NCBI GenBank assembly: GCA_002713215.1
Contig: PAVO01000041.1
Span: 1-64,000 of the forward strand
DNA from: Crocinitomicaceae bacterium
Lineage (GTDB): Bacteria > Bacteroidota > Bacteroidia > Flavobacteriales_G > Salibacteraceae
Direction: 5' to 3'
DNA: 64,000 nt
Every line of letters begins with the position of its first letter. Positions within the stretch are counted from its first letter, which is position 1. The translations under genes were made by a program, and so were the position numbers. Under the pieces are notes generated by a model. That model was not told where the DNA came from. It worked only from the letters and a program-made list of their open reading frames with translations, and did no database searches. Below are positions 26,766-36,002 of the stretch, piece after piece.

Positions 26766-29489
26766 CTACCTTAACGATATTGATAAATTGAGGCTAGGCA
26801 TAAACCCTAAAAGATTGACATTGGTTTCTATTAGTTCACCATTATCAATTTCGAACTCTTTATACCAGGTGTTTTGTCTATTATAAAGGTTATAAATGGA
26901 AACTCCAAAACTTCCCTTTGCAGTTTTGCCTACTTTAAATTCTCTATTTGCAGCTATATCCAGCCTGTGATAATCGGGATATCTCGAGTTATTCTTTTCA
27001 CCAATAGAGACAAAGTCTTGATTGCTTCCATCGGCCATTTGAACGGAATAACCTCCAATGGGCTCGGTGTACGGTTTACCAGTCGCATATATCCAGGTAG
27101 CCGCAAATGTCCATTTTCTGAACTTGTAGGTATTTACCACTTTAAATTCATGGGTAACATCATGACCAGCATAGAAAGGTATCTCTCCATAAATGGGGAA
27201 ATCATAAAGTACTTCACCGATAGTATAACCTAACCACCCATTATACTTCCCATGCTTTTTTTGAATTAAAAACTCTATCCCCTTGGCAGTTCCTGAGCCT
27301 GTATAGAAAAATTCATTAAAATCAACATTATTGAAGGATGGGGCAAATTGCAACAAATACTCTGACAACCCGTCTAATTTTTTGTAATAACCTTCAATAT
27401 CAAATACATACCCATTGGTTTCATACTTAGCTCCCAGAATGAAATGCTCTGAAAAACTAACAGGAATATTATCATCATTAGATAACAACCAGAAGTCTCT
27501 GCTACCACTTGAGATATCGTTTCTAATGATTCTATTGGTAAATTGATAATAGTGCCCCCAAGCTCCTTTTAGGTTGATATTGTTAGTCAATTTATAGTTA
27601 AAGGAAAATCGAGGTTCATAATAGTCTTTATTAGTAACATCGTAATAAGAAGCTCTAATTCCGGGAGTTAATGTTAATCTATTAAAGAGTTTAATTTTAT
27701 CCTGGAAGTATCCAGAAAATACGTTTCCAGTTTGTTGGCTTTGCTGAATTGTAATCGTGTCATTTAATGAATAGTTATACTCGATGTTGTAATATGAACT
27801 TTGAAAACCGGCTTCAATCGTATTATGCTTCCCTAGATTAATTTCATTGTCGAACTTGATAGAATAATCCTTGAGCAAATTCTTTTCAAAGGAGCCTCGT
27901 TTAAATTCAGTTACATCACCGTTCAAATTAGTTACAATACGGGTATTACTTATATCTCTTTCCGATGAATAATCTGACATAGATACCAGTAATTTGGAAT
28001 AATAGATTGGATTCCATTTTCTAGACCAGGCCGTACTCATTCCAAGGCTACCCCATTTAGTAACATCATTTACTCCACCGCTACTGGTAACTCCATTTCT
28101 CGATCGACTTACAACTCTGGAATTATCCAAGTTGTCCAATCCATTAAAAAGACTATAACTAATAATGTCCTTACTCGTTGGCTTATAGGAGATCTTTGCA
28201 TTGATATCATAGAAGTACGAAGATGGTGTAGTACTTTCCTGCGTCCTCCCTCCTTTTTCTGATGATGAAGTTGTTGTTGGTTCTGCCTCTTGTGCAGCAT
28301 TAAAGTCTTCAAAAATTTCATTATACAGAAAGCTCTTCCATGATCTTCTGGCGGCAAAGAATACAGTCACCTTATCTTTTATTGGAATCTCAGTGAACAA
28401 ATTGGCACTTAATAACCCTACTTCAGCTCCAAGATTAAAGTTCTTCTCGTTTCCGTCTTTTCCTACGATTTCCATCACACTTGATATTCTACCGCCAAAT
28501 TTGGACTCAAAGCCACCCTTATATAGTTGAACATCCTTAACCGCATTAGAGTTAAACGCGCTAAACATTCCAAACAAGTGATCCACATGGTACACCGTAA
28601 AACCATCATATAGAATTAGATTTTGATCAGGAGTTCCGCCTCTAACATACATTCCTGAAGAAGACTCGTTACTACCACTCACGCCAGGAAGAAGTTGAAA
28701 GGATCGAAAAATATCTTTTTCACCAGCACTTGGCAATTTTGACATTTCTTTTGGAGACATTTTTACCACACTCACTTCTGACGAGGAATACAACATTTCA
28801 TCATCTTTCTCAGCAGTAATGGCTACCTCTTGAAGATTAAGGGAAAGAGGCTCTACCAGAATTTTTAACGCTTGATAATTAAGGTTGGGGTTTAGGTATA
28901 TTTCTGTCTTTTTATAGCCAATGTAGGATACTATTAAGGTCGATGTATCGGTGGGAACGCCCACTATTGTGAAATAGCCATCATTGTTTGTGGTAGCACC
29001 CAAATTAAAGCCCTTCACAATTATACTGGCAAAAGGAAGGGACTCTCCTGTTTGTGCATCCTTTATAACTCCGGAAACAACAATATTGGTGTTACTAGCA
29101 TCTCCACTGTATTTTACATTAACAAATTCTTGTTTTGAGTCTTTAATAGATGAAGTGATGTAAATAATTCCATCATCATCTATTTGATAACTCAGTTGTA
29201 TCATATCCATACAAATAATTTCAAATGCGGTATTTACACTAACTCCAGAAAAACTGAATCTACCTTGATCGCTAAATTTCAACCCTCTAATTAACTGAGA
29301 ATCGCATTCAATTACCAAAGAATATTTTACTCTAAAATCATTGAATACCTGTGTTAATGGGGTCGCGAAATAATATTCATTAATTATAGTTTCTTCATGC
29401 GACTGCGCCATAACTGATGATATAAGTACAGAACACAGAAGACTAAAAATTATCCCTTTATGCTTTTTACGGAAAACAGGTCCTTTCAT
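26766..29489 (-). CDS. TonB-dependent receptor with STN and carboxypeptidase-regulatory domains
   Basis: A 907-residue outer-membrane receptor. After the signal peptide comes an STN (secretin/TonB N-terminal) domain (VFNDFRVKYSLVIECDSQLI, about 40-110), then a CarboxypepD_reg-like beta-sandwich (VVSGVIKDAQTGESLPFASI, about 130-215), a plug (SEVSVVKMSPKEMSKLPSAG ... GGTPDQNLILYDGFTVYHVD) and a 22-strand-type barrel ending LNLSISLR. STN domains usually signal to an anti-sigma factor, but no FecR/FecI pair is nearby; a divergent LytS/LytTR pair is. Substrate unknown. Confidence 0.93.
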   Translation of the reverse strand: MKGPVFRKKHKGIIFSLLCSVLISSVMAQSHEETIINEYYFATPLTQVFNDFRVKYSLVIECDSQLIRGLKFSDQGRFSFSGVSVNTAFEIICMDMIQLSYQIDDDGIIYITSSIKDSKQEFVNVKYSGDASNTNIVVSGVIKDAQTGESLPFASIIVKGFNLGATTNNDGYFTIVGVPTDTSTLIVSYIGYKKTEIYLNPNLNYQALKILVEPLSLNLQEVAITAEKDDEMLYSSSEVSVVKMSPKEMSKLPSAGEKDIFRSFQLLPGVSGSNESSSGMYVRGGTPDQNLILYDGFTVYHVDHLFGMFSAFNSNAVKDVQLYKGGFESKFGGRISSVMEIVGKDGNEKNFNLGAEVGLLSANLFTEIPIKDKVTVFFAARRSWKSFLYNEIFEDFNAAQEAEPTTTSSSEKGGRTQESTTPSSYFYDINAKISYKPTSKDIISYSLFNGLDNLDNSRVVSRSRNGVTSSGGVNDVTKWGSLGMSTAWSRKWNPIYYSKLLVSMSDYSSERDISNTRIVTNLNGDVTEFKRGSFEKNLLKDYSIKFDNEINLGKHNTIEAGFQSSYYNIEYNYSLNDTITIQQSQQTGNVFSGYFQDKIKLFNRLTLTPGIRASYYDVTNKDYYEPRFSFNYKLTNNINLKGAWGHYYQFTNRIIRNDISSGSRDFWLLSNDDNIPVSFSEHFILGAKYETNGYVFDIEGYYKKLDGLSEYLLQFAPSFNNVDFNEFFYTGSGTAKGIEFLIQKKHGKYNGWLGYTIGEVLYDFPIYGEIPFYAGHDVTHEFKVVNTYKFRKWTFAATWIYATGKPYTEPIGGYSVQMADGSNQDFVSIGEKNNSRYPDYHRLDIAANREFKVGKTAKGSFGVSIYNLYNRQNTWYKEFEIDNGELIETNVNLLGFMPSLNLSISLR

Positions 29490-29685
29490 TCAGCTAATTC
29501 ATTGAGAAGGCAAATAAATAGGGCTGATTTGGCATCTTCTAATTATTTCAACGAACGACCCAAAAAACTAAATGAACGAGTTAAGGAGCTATTCACGCAA
29601 TTTTCAATTGTTGATTTTATTCTGACTTTCGTTGAATATTATTCAAGTTTTAAGAAATACTGACTTTATTTGAATAATTATTGAT
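29490..29685. promoter_or_regulatory. Divergent promoter region between TonB receptor and LytS/LytTR genes
   Basis: This 196-base AT-rich gap must hold the promoters of the receptor (leftward) and the kinase (rightward). TTTATTTG, one change from the -7 box TAnnTTTG, occurs in each orientation (ending near 29510 and 29669), but I find no well-spaced -33 TTG. A binding site for the LytTR regulator would be expected here. Confidence 0.4.
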
Positions 29686-30765
29686 ATGGTAAACCATACT
29701 TCTAATACTAGAATTCTGCATCTATTACCCTGGACGTTGTATTTTGCACTTCTGGCGGTTACTTATTCCACTCATTTAACTTGGTTTACTTCAGTTGTAA
29801 AAGCCTTTGAAACAGTTTTGATACATGGTTTCTTGTTTTATTTCAATGACAAGTTACTGATACCCAAAATTGCTCTGAAGAAGAGTTACACCTTATACAT
29901 TTTTACGGCTTGTATTAGCATTCTTCTAATTGCCTTTATTCAATATCTATTAGAATTTGAAATGAATCTATCAGAAGGTATTGCAAGGGTTAATCGAGCA
30001 AGAGTAATTGAAAATGGAACAGGAATATTACCACGGAGTCATCGTGAAATAGCATGGTTGAAACTTGCCACAAGGTATTTATCACCAATCACTATAATAT
30101 TCCTTATAAGCACGTTGTACAGTGGTTTCATTAGAAAAAAAGAACAGGATGAAAGGGAACAGTCTCTCATCAACGAACGGATGCAATCGGAATTAAAAAT
30201 GCTGAAAATGCAGATTAATCCGCACTTCTTATTTAATTCATTAAACAACATATACGCTCTAGTATTAACCAATCATGAGAAAGCTCCGGATATGCTATTA
30301 AAATTAGCAGATATACTCCGATATGTTCTTTACGAGTGCAATGAAAAATCCAATAGTTTGGAAAAAGAAATAGATTATATAAACGACTATATTGAACTTC
30401 ATCGTTTAAAGGGTAGGGAAAAATATAATCTAATGTTTAATTACAACAAAGCCAATAAGGATTTACAAATAGCACCGCTACTTCTAATTTCCTTCATTGA
30501 GAATAGCTTTAAGCATAGTAACATTGAAAATAATACAGAAAGTTGGATAAAAATTAACCTATACAGTAAAGGGTCTAAAATTTTCTTTATGGTTAAAAAC
30601 AGTATTTCCAGCGATAAGAAAGTGAAAGACGGAACCCATGGCATTGGTCTTTCCAATGTAAAAAAGAGATTGGAATTGATTTACGGAAATCGCTTTAAAT
30701 TATTGGTAACTCAAAAGGCCGAGTCATATGAATCGGAGTTAATAATTGAAACAGATGAAGATTAA
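29686..30765 (+). CDS. LytS/YehU-type membrane sensor histidine kinase
   Basis: A 359-residue inner-membrane kinase: four hydrophobic segments in the first 150 residues, a short linker coil (QDEREQSLINERMQSELKML), then the His_kinase domain with the phospho-acceptor motif MQINPHFLFNSLNNIYAL and the HATPase region LISFIENSFKHSNIENN ... HGIGLSNVKKRLELIYG. It should phosphorylate the LytTR regulator encoded next, whose ATG lies 11 bases inside its 3' end. The sensed signal is unknown; its position opposite a TonB receptor suggests control of that locus. Confidence 0.92.
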   Translation: MVNHTSNTRILHLLPWTLYFALLAVTYSTHLTWFTSVVKAFETVLIHGFLFYFNDKLLIPKIALKKSYTLYIFTACISILLIAFIQYLLEFEMNLSEGIARVNRARVIENGTGILPRSHREIAWLKLATRYLSPITIIFLISTLYSGFIRKKEQDEREQSLINERMQSELKMLKMQINPHFLFNSLNNIYALVLTNHEKAPDMLLKLADILRYVLYECNEKSNSLEKEIDYINDYIELHRLKGREKYNLMFNYNKANKDLQIAPLLLISFIENSFKHSNIENNTESWIKINLYSKGSKIFFMVKNSISSDKKVKDGTHGIGLSNVKKRLELIYGNRFKLLVTQKAESYESELIIETDED

Positions 30766-31456
30766 GTGCCTTCTGGTTGATGACGAGTATTTAGGGCTGA
30801 CTGTTTTGGAAACACACATTTCTAAAATTCCGTTTCTAGAAATTGTTGATAAACGTACAAACCCGTTGGAGGCCATCGAAATAATTGAAAACAGAGGTGT
30901 TGATCTTTTGTTTTTGGATGTTCAAATGCCGGAAATATCCGGAGTTGATTTCTTGAGGAGCCTTTCTAAACAACCATTAACGATTCTGACTACAGCATAT
31001 GCCAATTATGCCCTTGAGGGATATTCTTTAAATGTTCAAGACTATCTTCTTAAGCCCATATCTTTTGAACGATTTGTAAAAGCCACTAATAAAGTACGTA
31101 CCCAATTTGAACTCCTACTTAACAATAGCAATTCAGATAAAGGAAAGTTTATATATGTAAAAGCAGATCACAAAATCCATAAGATCAATTGTTCAAAGAT
31201 TACCTATATAGAAGGGATGAAAGAATACGTAGCTATTTACGTAAAAGACGAAAAACGAATAATAGCCCTTCAATCATTAAAAAATCTACTAGAATTGTTA
31301 GGCTCTAATTTTATTCAAATTCACAGATCTTATATTATAAATAGGCTTTTTGTGAAATCTTTGTATGGAAATAGAATTGAAATTGAGCATAAACAAATTG
31401 CCATAGGTAAAACATACCTTAAGAGAGTAAAAGAAGAGCTTTTTGGATTTAAATAG
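30755..31456 (+). CDS. LytTR-family response regulator
   Basis: A 233-residue regulator from the ATG at 30755; a TTG nine bases earlier is less likely. The receiver domain starts MKIKCLLVDDEYLGLTVLE, with phospho-Asp in LLFLDVQMPEISGVDFL and the conserved Lys in QDYLLKPISFERF. The C-terminal LytTR DNA-binding domain runs from about 130 (FIYVKADHKIHKINCSKITY ... IQIHRSYIINRLFVKSLYG). It pairs with the overlapping LytS-type kinase. Confidence 0.93.
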   Translation: MKIKCLLVDDEYLGLTVLETHISKIPFLEIVDKRTNPLEAIEIIENRGVDLLFLDVQMPEISGVDFLRSLSKQPLTILTTAYANYALEGYSLNVQDYLLKPISFERFVKATNKVRTQFELLLNNSNSDKGKFIYVKADHKIHKINCSKITYIEGMKEYVAIYVKDEKRIIALQSLKNLLELLGSNFIQIHRSYIINRLFVKSLYGNRIEIEHKQIAIGKTYLKRVKEELFGFK

Positions 31457-31532
31457 CTGACCGTAAATAATAAATACTCGCTGAAATTTATCCTATTGTA
31501 TAAACGCTTCTACAATTAGAGGATTAATGGGA

Positions 31533-31712
31533 TCACTTCTCATTTTCACAAACCTCTACTCCACCACAAGTACAATTGGTACAACCACCGGTTCCCAAAT
31601 GATCGAAATGGTTTTTGGTCTTCATTTTGCGTGCAATCATTTGTACTACCACCCAACCCGCACAAAGTGCCGATAATGCCAAAACCGGTATGATGTATTG
31701 TATATAATCCAT
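31533..31712 (-). CDS. Small Cys-rich membrane protein at the end of the rnf operon
   Basis: A 59-residue protein: an N-terminal helix (MDYIQYIIPVLALSALCAGW, continuing VVVQMIARKM), then a soluble tail GTGGCTNCTCGGVEVCENEK with four Cys. Its ATG overlaps the TAA of rnfA by one base, so it is translationally coupled to the Rnf complex. The Cys pattern CTNCTCG...C could hold an Fe-S cluster or other metal. The layout recalls FeoB-associated Cys-rich membrane peptides, but here it goes with Rnf. It is short and easily missed; a longer frame overlapping it is a shadow. Confidence 0.75.
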   Translation of the reverse strand: MDYIQYIIPVLALSALCAGWVVVQMIARKMKTKNHFDHLGTGGCTNCTCGGVEVCENEK

Positions 31713-32299
31713 TATCCTCCCGAAAACAGGCCGGCAAATCCCATAAAACCCATGGATATAATACCGGCAATGATCAAATTTAAAGCAGCTCCCTCTATTA
31801 CCTTGGGAATATTAAGAATTCTGGTTTCTTCCCGAACTCCAGCAAGCAATACCAGCGCCAGGGTCACTCCTGCTCCCGCTCCCAGGGCATAAACCAATCC
31901 TTGCCCAAATCCATAGCCCTTGTTGGTTTGAAAAAGGGCTAGTCCCAAAATGGCGCAGTTGGTTGTTATTAGTGGAAGAAAAATTCCCAGGGCCTTAAAC
32001 AATTCAGGACTCACCTTTTTAATGGCCATTTCTACAAATTGTACCGTACTGGCTATTACAATAATGAACGAGATAAGCCTAAGATAAGGTGCATAAGGCA
32101 ATACCCAGGTATTGAGCACATAAGCACAAATGGAAGTAATCAGCATAACGAAGATATTCGCCAGTCCCAATCGAAATGCGGTTATAATTTTTCCTGAAAC
32201 ACCCAAGAATGGGCACAACCCAAGGAAATAAGCCAAAGTAAAGTTGTTGATCAGCAGTGCTGAAACGAAGATGAACAGTATGTTTTCGTTACTACCCAT
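31712..32299 (-). CDS. rnfA: Rnf complex subunit RnfA
   Basis: A 195-residue six-helix inner-membrane subunit of the ferredoxin:NAD+ oxidoreductase (Rnf/Rsx). Family signatures are visible: YFLGLCPFLGVSGKI near the start, with a Cys thought to share a membrane Fe-S cluster with RnfE, and TNCAILGLALFQTNKGYGFG later. RnfA and RnfE are inverted-topology homologues. Its ATG lies inside the end of rnfE (8-base overlap). Confidence 0.95.
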   Translation of the reverse strand: MGSNENILFIFVSALLINNFTLAYFLGLCPFLGVSGKIITAFRLGLANIFVMLITSICAYVLNTWVLPYAPYLRLISFIIVIASTVQFVEMAIKKVSPELFKALGIFLPLITTNCAILGLALFQTNKGYGFGQGLVYALGAGAGVTLALVLLAGVREETRILNIPKVIEGAALNLIIAGIISMGFMGFAGLFSGG

Positions 32300-32948
32300 T
32301 TATACGTTCATTTTCAGTTAATGCGTCCTGTCGCTTCTTTTTTCTGGCCTCGTACCAATTAAAAAAGAGCAACAAAAATCCCAATGCAAAAAAACCGCCC
32401 GGTGGTAGGATCATTACCACCCAGGGTTCGTAATTGGCTCCAAAAAGAGAAATATTAAATAACGAACCATTGCCCAACACTTCACGGATAATTCCAATAC
32501 AGAGCAAAGCGAAGGTAAAGCCAACACTCATTCCCAATGCATCCAATATGGAGCGTCCAACCGGGTTTTTACTAGCAAAGGCTTCCTGCCTACCCAGGAT
32601 AAGGCAATTGACCACTATTAGGGCAATAAATGCTCCCAGTTCCTTATGAATGGCTGGGGCCAAAGCGGCCAAACCAAAGTCGACAACCGTAACGAAGGTG
32701 GCAATGATAATGATGTAACTGGTAATTCGTACCTGCTTGGGGATTACGTTACGCGCAAGTGAAACCAGTATACTGGAACACAGCAACACAAAGGTGGTGG
32801 CCAGCCCCATAGCCAATCCGTTGATGGCTGAATTGGTAACCGCCAGGGCCGGGCACATTCCAAGTAAGGCAACAAAAACCGGGTTTTCGTTCCAAAGTCC
32901 TTTTACAAAGTCAGCTCGTTTCTGAGCGTTGTCTTCCAGATTACCCAT
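32292..32948 (-). CDS. rnfE: Rnf complex subunit RnfE
   Basis: A 218-residue six-helix membrane protein, homologous to RnfA: GLWNENPVFVALLGMCPALA near the N-terminus and VNCLILGRQEAFASKNPVG in the second half, the two Cys segments expected to bind the intramembrane Fe-S cluster. It is coupled to rnfA downstream and follows rnfG by four bases. Confidence 0.95.
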   Translation of the reverse strand: MGNLEDNAQKRADFVKGLWNENPVFVALLGMCPALAVTNSAINGLAMGLATTFVLLCSSILVSLARNVIPKQVRITSYIIIIATFVTVVDFGLAALAPAIHKELGAFIALIVVNCLILGRQEAFASKNPVGRSILDALGMSVGFTFALLCIGIIREVLGNGSLFNISLFGANYEPWVVMILPPGGFFALGFLLLFFNWYEARKKKRQDALTENERING

Positions 32949-32952
32949 TTAC

Positions 32953-33636
32953 CTACGGTTTTCCCAGTTTTTCCGATTCAACATAAGCTTCTATTAGTTT
33001 CTTCCATTCCTCCATGGATTTATTGAGCAATCGCACCACCGCCTTTGATGAAATGGTGGCACCAGTAATGGCTTCCACTTCATTGTCATTCGCTTTTTGT
33101 CCATTTTTTACAATGACAATTTCGGGTGATACCCGAAGGGCCTTAAAGTTTTCCTGAAAGGCCAGATCCTTAAAGATCTTATCCCCTAAACCAGGGGTCT
33201 CCTTGCTCTCTAATACCTCAAAACCAACTATTATTTCCTCGTGTGGATTATAACCATAGATCACTCCTATAATATCCTGAAAGCCAGGTTCGGCACCGGG
33301 TATAGCAAAACCTACAAATTCTTTGTTTTTATCATACCCCACAAAAACCTGCTTTACATCTCCCCCATCTTTTGTTTTGTCACCAGCTGGTTTCAAAACA
33401 CCATCTACCAGAACCAGTTCTTCGAATGAGTCGCAATTTGCCAACACTTTAAAAATGGCACGTTGCAATGCTTCCGCTTTGTTCTGCTCAATGAGGGGCT
33501 TGGTAAAAATGAAGGTCCCCACCAGTACAATACCAGCCAGTAATCCGGCAATGCCCAGGGTAATCACCAACAAAGCTGATGCTGGCTCTTTGGCTTCATC
33601 TGCCGCTCCTTGTTCTATTTCAGTTTCACTACTCAC
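32953..33636 (-). CDS. rnfG: Rnf complex subunit RnfG (FMN-binding)
   Basis: A 227-residue subunit with one N-terminal helix (about 20-45) and a periplasmic FMN-binding domain. The covalent flavin motif is TGAT at 191-194 (EVEAITGATISSKAVV). Segments ESKETPGLGDKI and FVGFAIPG match the family. The start is GTG at 33636. It carries electrons between RnfD and the rest of the pump on the outer face of the membrane. Confidence 0.95.
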   Translation of the reverse strand: MSSETEIEQGAADEAKEPASALLVITLGIAGLLAGIVLVGTFIFTKPLIEQNKAEALQRAIFKVLANCDSFEELVLVDGVLKPAGDKTKDGGDVKQVFVGYDKNKEFVGFAIPGAEPGFQDIIGVIYGYNPHEEIIVGFEVLESKETPGLGDKIFKDLAFQENFKALRVSPEIVIVKNGQKANDNEVEAITGATISSKAVVRLLNKSMEEWKKLIEAYVESEKLGKP

Positions 33637-33647
33637 TTCATTAATTC

Positions 33648-34655
33648 CTATTTGGCCTTCTCGTGCCCATAAGTTCTAATCTTCGTGTATTTATTAATCA
33701 ATGGTGTTGCTGCATTCATCAGCAGTATGGCATACATTACTCCCTCGGGCAGTCCACCCCAGTTTCGAATCAGGACTATAAGTAATCCTATTCCAATTCC
33801 AAATACCCAGCATCCCTTGGGCGTAAGTGGTGATGTTACCAGATCGGTTGCCATATAGACCGTACCCAATAACATACCTCCGGATAATATCATAAATACT
33901 GGAGAAGGATATCGTGCCGGATCAATCATCCAAAAAATACCGGAGAAAATGCTAACCGTCAATACAATGGATAATGGAATTCTCCAATTAATAATCTTGC
34001 GAACGAGTAAAAATATTCCTGCCAGGATCAATAGAATTCCACAGGTTTCACCCAATGAACCGCCTGTGTTCCCCAAGAGCAGATCCATGGTATCCGTACC
34101 CACCTGTTCAAATTTCATTTTGGCTAGGGGTGTCGCACCTGTGGCACCATCTATGTTTTTCCCCTGCATCATAGGCATGGCCAGGTTGGTTCCCCTTAAA
34201 CCAAAGAAGCGACCATCGGGTGGCGACCACGTGGTAATGGCTGTAGGAAATGCCGCCTGAAGAAATGCACGCCCCAACAATGCCGGGTTAAAGACGTTTT
34301 GTCCGAGTCCGCCCCAAATTACCTTTCCCATACCAATGGCAACTACACCGCCTAAAAACACCATCCAAAGTGGAAAGCCAGGTGGCAAGGTCAAGGCCAA
34401 AAGCAAACCGGTAATTAATCCACTGCCATCTTTTAGGCTTCTGGAACGGTCGCCCGACGTATTAAACACCCATTCGGTAAACATGCAGGAAAAAACTGAG
34501 GTTATGGTTACCAGTATAGCGGCTAATCCAAAGAAATAAAACGATACAGCCACTACGGGCATCAAGGTATAAACCACCAAAAACATAATTTTCGGTGTAC
34601 TGTCATCGTCCTTTAGGAAAGGAGCTGTGGAAATGGATAACTTATCTCCTATCAT
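33648..34655 (-). CDS. rnfD: Rnf complex subunit RnfD
   Basis: A 335-residue polytopic membrane subunit with covalently bound flavin; the attachment region DGATGATPLAKMK lies at about 169-181. Other family elements are DGSGLITGLLLALTLPPG and GGLGQNVFNPALLGRAFL. RnfD is a main candidate for the ion-translocating channel with coupling to Na+ or H+. The ATG overlaps the rnfC stop by four bases. Confidence 0.95.
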   Translation of the reverse strand: MIGDKLSISTAPFLKDDDSTPKIMFLVVYTLMPVVAVSFYFFGLAAILVTITSVFSCMFTEWVFNTSGDRSRSLKDGSGLITGLLLALTLPPGFPLWMVFLGGVVAIGMGKVIWGGLGQNVFNPALLGRAFLQAAFPTAITTWSPPDGRFFGLRGTNLAMPMMQGKNIDGATGATPLAKMKFEQVGTDTMDLLLGNTGGSLGETCGILLILAGIFLLVRKIINWRIPLSIVLTVSIFSGIFWMIDPARYPSPVFMILSGGMLLGTVYMATDLVTSPLTPKGCWVFGIGIGLLIVLIRNWGGLPEGVMYAILLMNAATPLINKYTKIRTYGHEKAK

Positions 34656-36001
34656 GCATTCTCCTCCATTTCTTTTTCACGTGCCCATTTTTCCCGAAGC
34701 ATTCCTTTGGCCACCCTAAAGCTTTGCACCAATGGTATATTGGAAGGACAAACAAACGAACAACTCGCACATTCAAAGCAGTCCATTACGTTGTAATCCA
34801 TCATTTCATCCCAGAGTCCTTTTTTGGCCAGAAGGCCCATCATACTAGGGTTTAGAAATATGGGACAAGCGTCCACACAGCGGCTGCACCGTATACAACT
34901 GTATTGGTCCAGGTCTTTTACCTCGTTGTTGGTTAATACCAAAATTCCGGAGGTGCCTTTTACCACCGGAGTATCAATGCTTTTTTGAACCACTCCCATC
35001 ATGGGGCCACCGAGTAATATCCGAACGGCATCCTGGGTAATTCCTCCACAAAGCTCTATAACATCCCTCATGGGAGTACCTATAGGCACCAATACGTTTC
35101 CGGGTCGTTTTATAGCTGTACCGGTAACGGTGACAACCCGTTCGGTTAGCGGCTTTCCTTTTCTGTAATAGTCGGATAAACAGGCAATGGTTCCCACGTT
35201 GCTTACCAGTACGCCCAGGTCCAGCGGTAATTTGCCACTGGGAACTTCTTTGCCCAAAATGGCGGTGATCATCATTTTTTCAGCACCTTGTGGATACTTA
35301 ACCTTAAGAGGCACTACCTCTACTGGAAAATCGCTTTTTTTAGCCTCCTCGGCCAATATCTCTATGGCGTCAGGTTTATTGGCTTCAATTCCAATATAGG
35401 CCTTCTCCGCACCTACAAATCGATTGAGAATTCCAATTCCGTCAATCACCTCTTTTGCGTGCTCCACCATTACCCGATGATCGGCGGTTAGGAAAGGTTC
35501 GCACTCGCAGCCGTTGAGCATAATGTAACGGCATTTCTTGTCTTCTGGTATTTTGAATTTTACATGAGCCGGAAATGCTGCTCCTCCCAGGCCAACGATA
35601 CCTGCATCCTGGATACTGGATATAAATGATTTGGTGTCCATTTGCTCAAAGTCAATGGGACTGCTCTCTCTAATTTGAGGACTAAATGGATCGCACTTGA
35701 TTTTTATTGCGGGCAATACCTTACCATTGGGATGTGGAAAAATATCAATATCCGAAACAGTACCATCAACCGGGGAATGCAATGCCACGGATATAAAACC
35801 TCCGGCATCTGCAATTTTCTGCCCTCGCTTAACCTGCTGACCTTTTACAACAATGGCTTTGCTCGGCGCACCAATATGCTGACTCAACGGTAGTGTATAT
35901 TCTTCTACAAAAGGCATTCGCTCAATAGAACAATGGTCGCTTAGGCTTTTGAACTCCCTGGGGTGAACCCCGTGTTTGAATGTAAGTTTCTTATCCAACA
36001 A
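34652..36001 (-). CDS. rnfC: Rnf complex subunit RnfC
   Basis: About 449 residues. It has the N-terminal barrel (TFKHGVHPREFKSLS), the NADH/FMN-binding Complex-1-51K-like segment (GIVGLGGAAFPAHVKFKIPE, ILNGCECEPFLTADHR-type sequence) and two [4Fe-4S] motifs: CIRCSRCVDACPIFLNP and CFECASCSFVCPSNIP. RnfC is the cytoplasmic NAD(H) site. No ATG is available; a TTG at 36001 lies directly after the TGA of the upstream 1235-residue gene and gives the family N-terminus, while a TTG at 36031 would overlap that gene by 29 bases. Confidence 0.93.
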   Translation of the reverse strand: MLDKKLTFKHGVHPREFKSLSDHCSIERMPFVEEYTLPLSQHIGAPSKAIVVKGQQVKRGQKIADAGGFISVALHSPVDGTVSDIDIFPHPNGKVLPAIKIKCDPFSPQIRESSPIDFEQMDTKSFISSIQDAGIVGLGGAAFPAHVKFKIPEDKKCRYIMLNGCECEPFLTADHRVMVEHAKEVIDGIGILNRFVGAEKAYIGIEANKPDAIEILAEEAKKSDFPVEVVPLKVKYPQGAEKMMITAILGKEVPSGKLPLDLGVLVSNVGTIACLSDYYRKGKPLTERVVTVTGTAIKRPGNVLVPIGTPMRDVIELCGGITQDAVRILLGGPMMGVVQKSIDTPVVKGTSGILVLTNNEVKDLDQYSCIRCSRCVDACPIFLNPSMMGLLAKKGLWDEMMDYNVMDCFECASCSFVCPSNIPLVQSFRVAKGMLREKWAREKEMEENA

Positions 36002-36002
36002 T

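Noticed and set aside
31546-31770. Minus-strand 74-codon frame overlapping the end of rnfA
   Set aside because: It overlaps rnfA by 59 bases and encodes low-likelihood protein, whereas the frame one step away gives the coupled Cys-rich membrane peptide.
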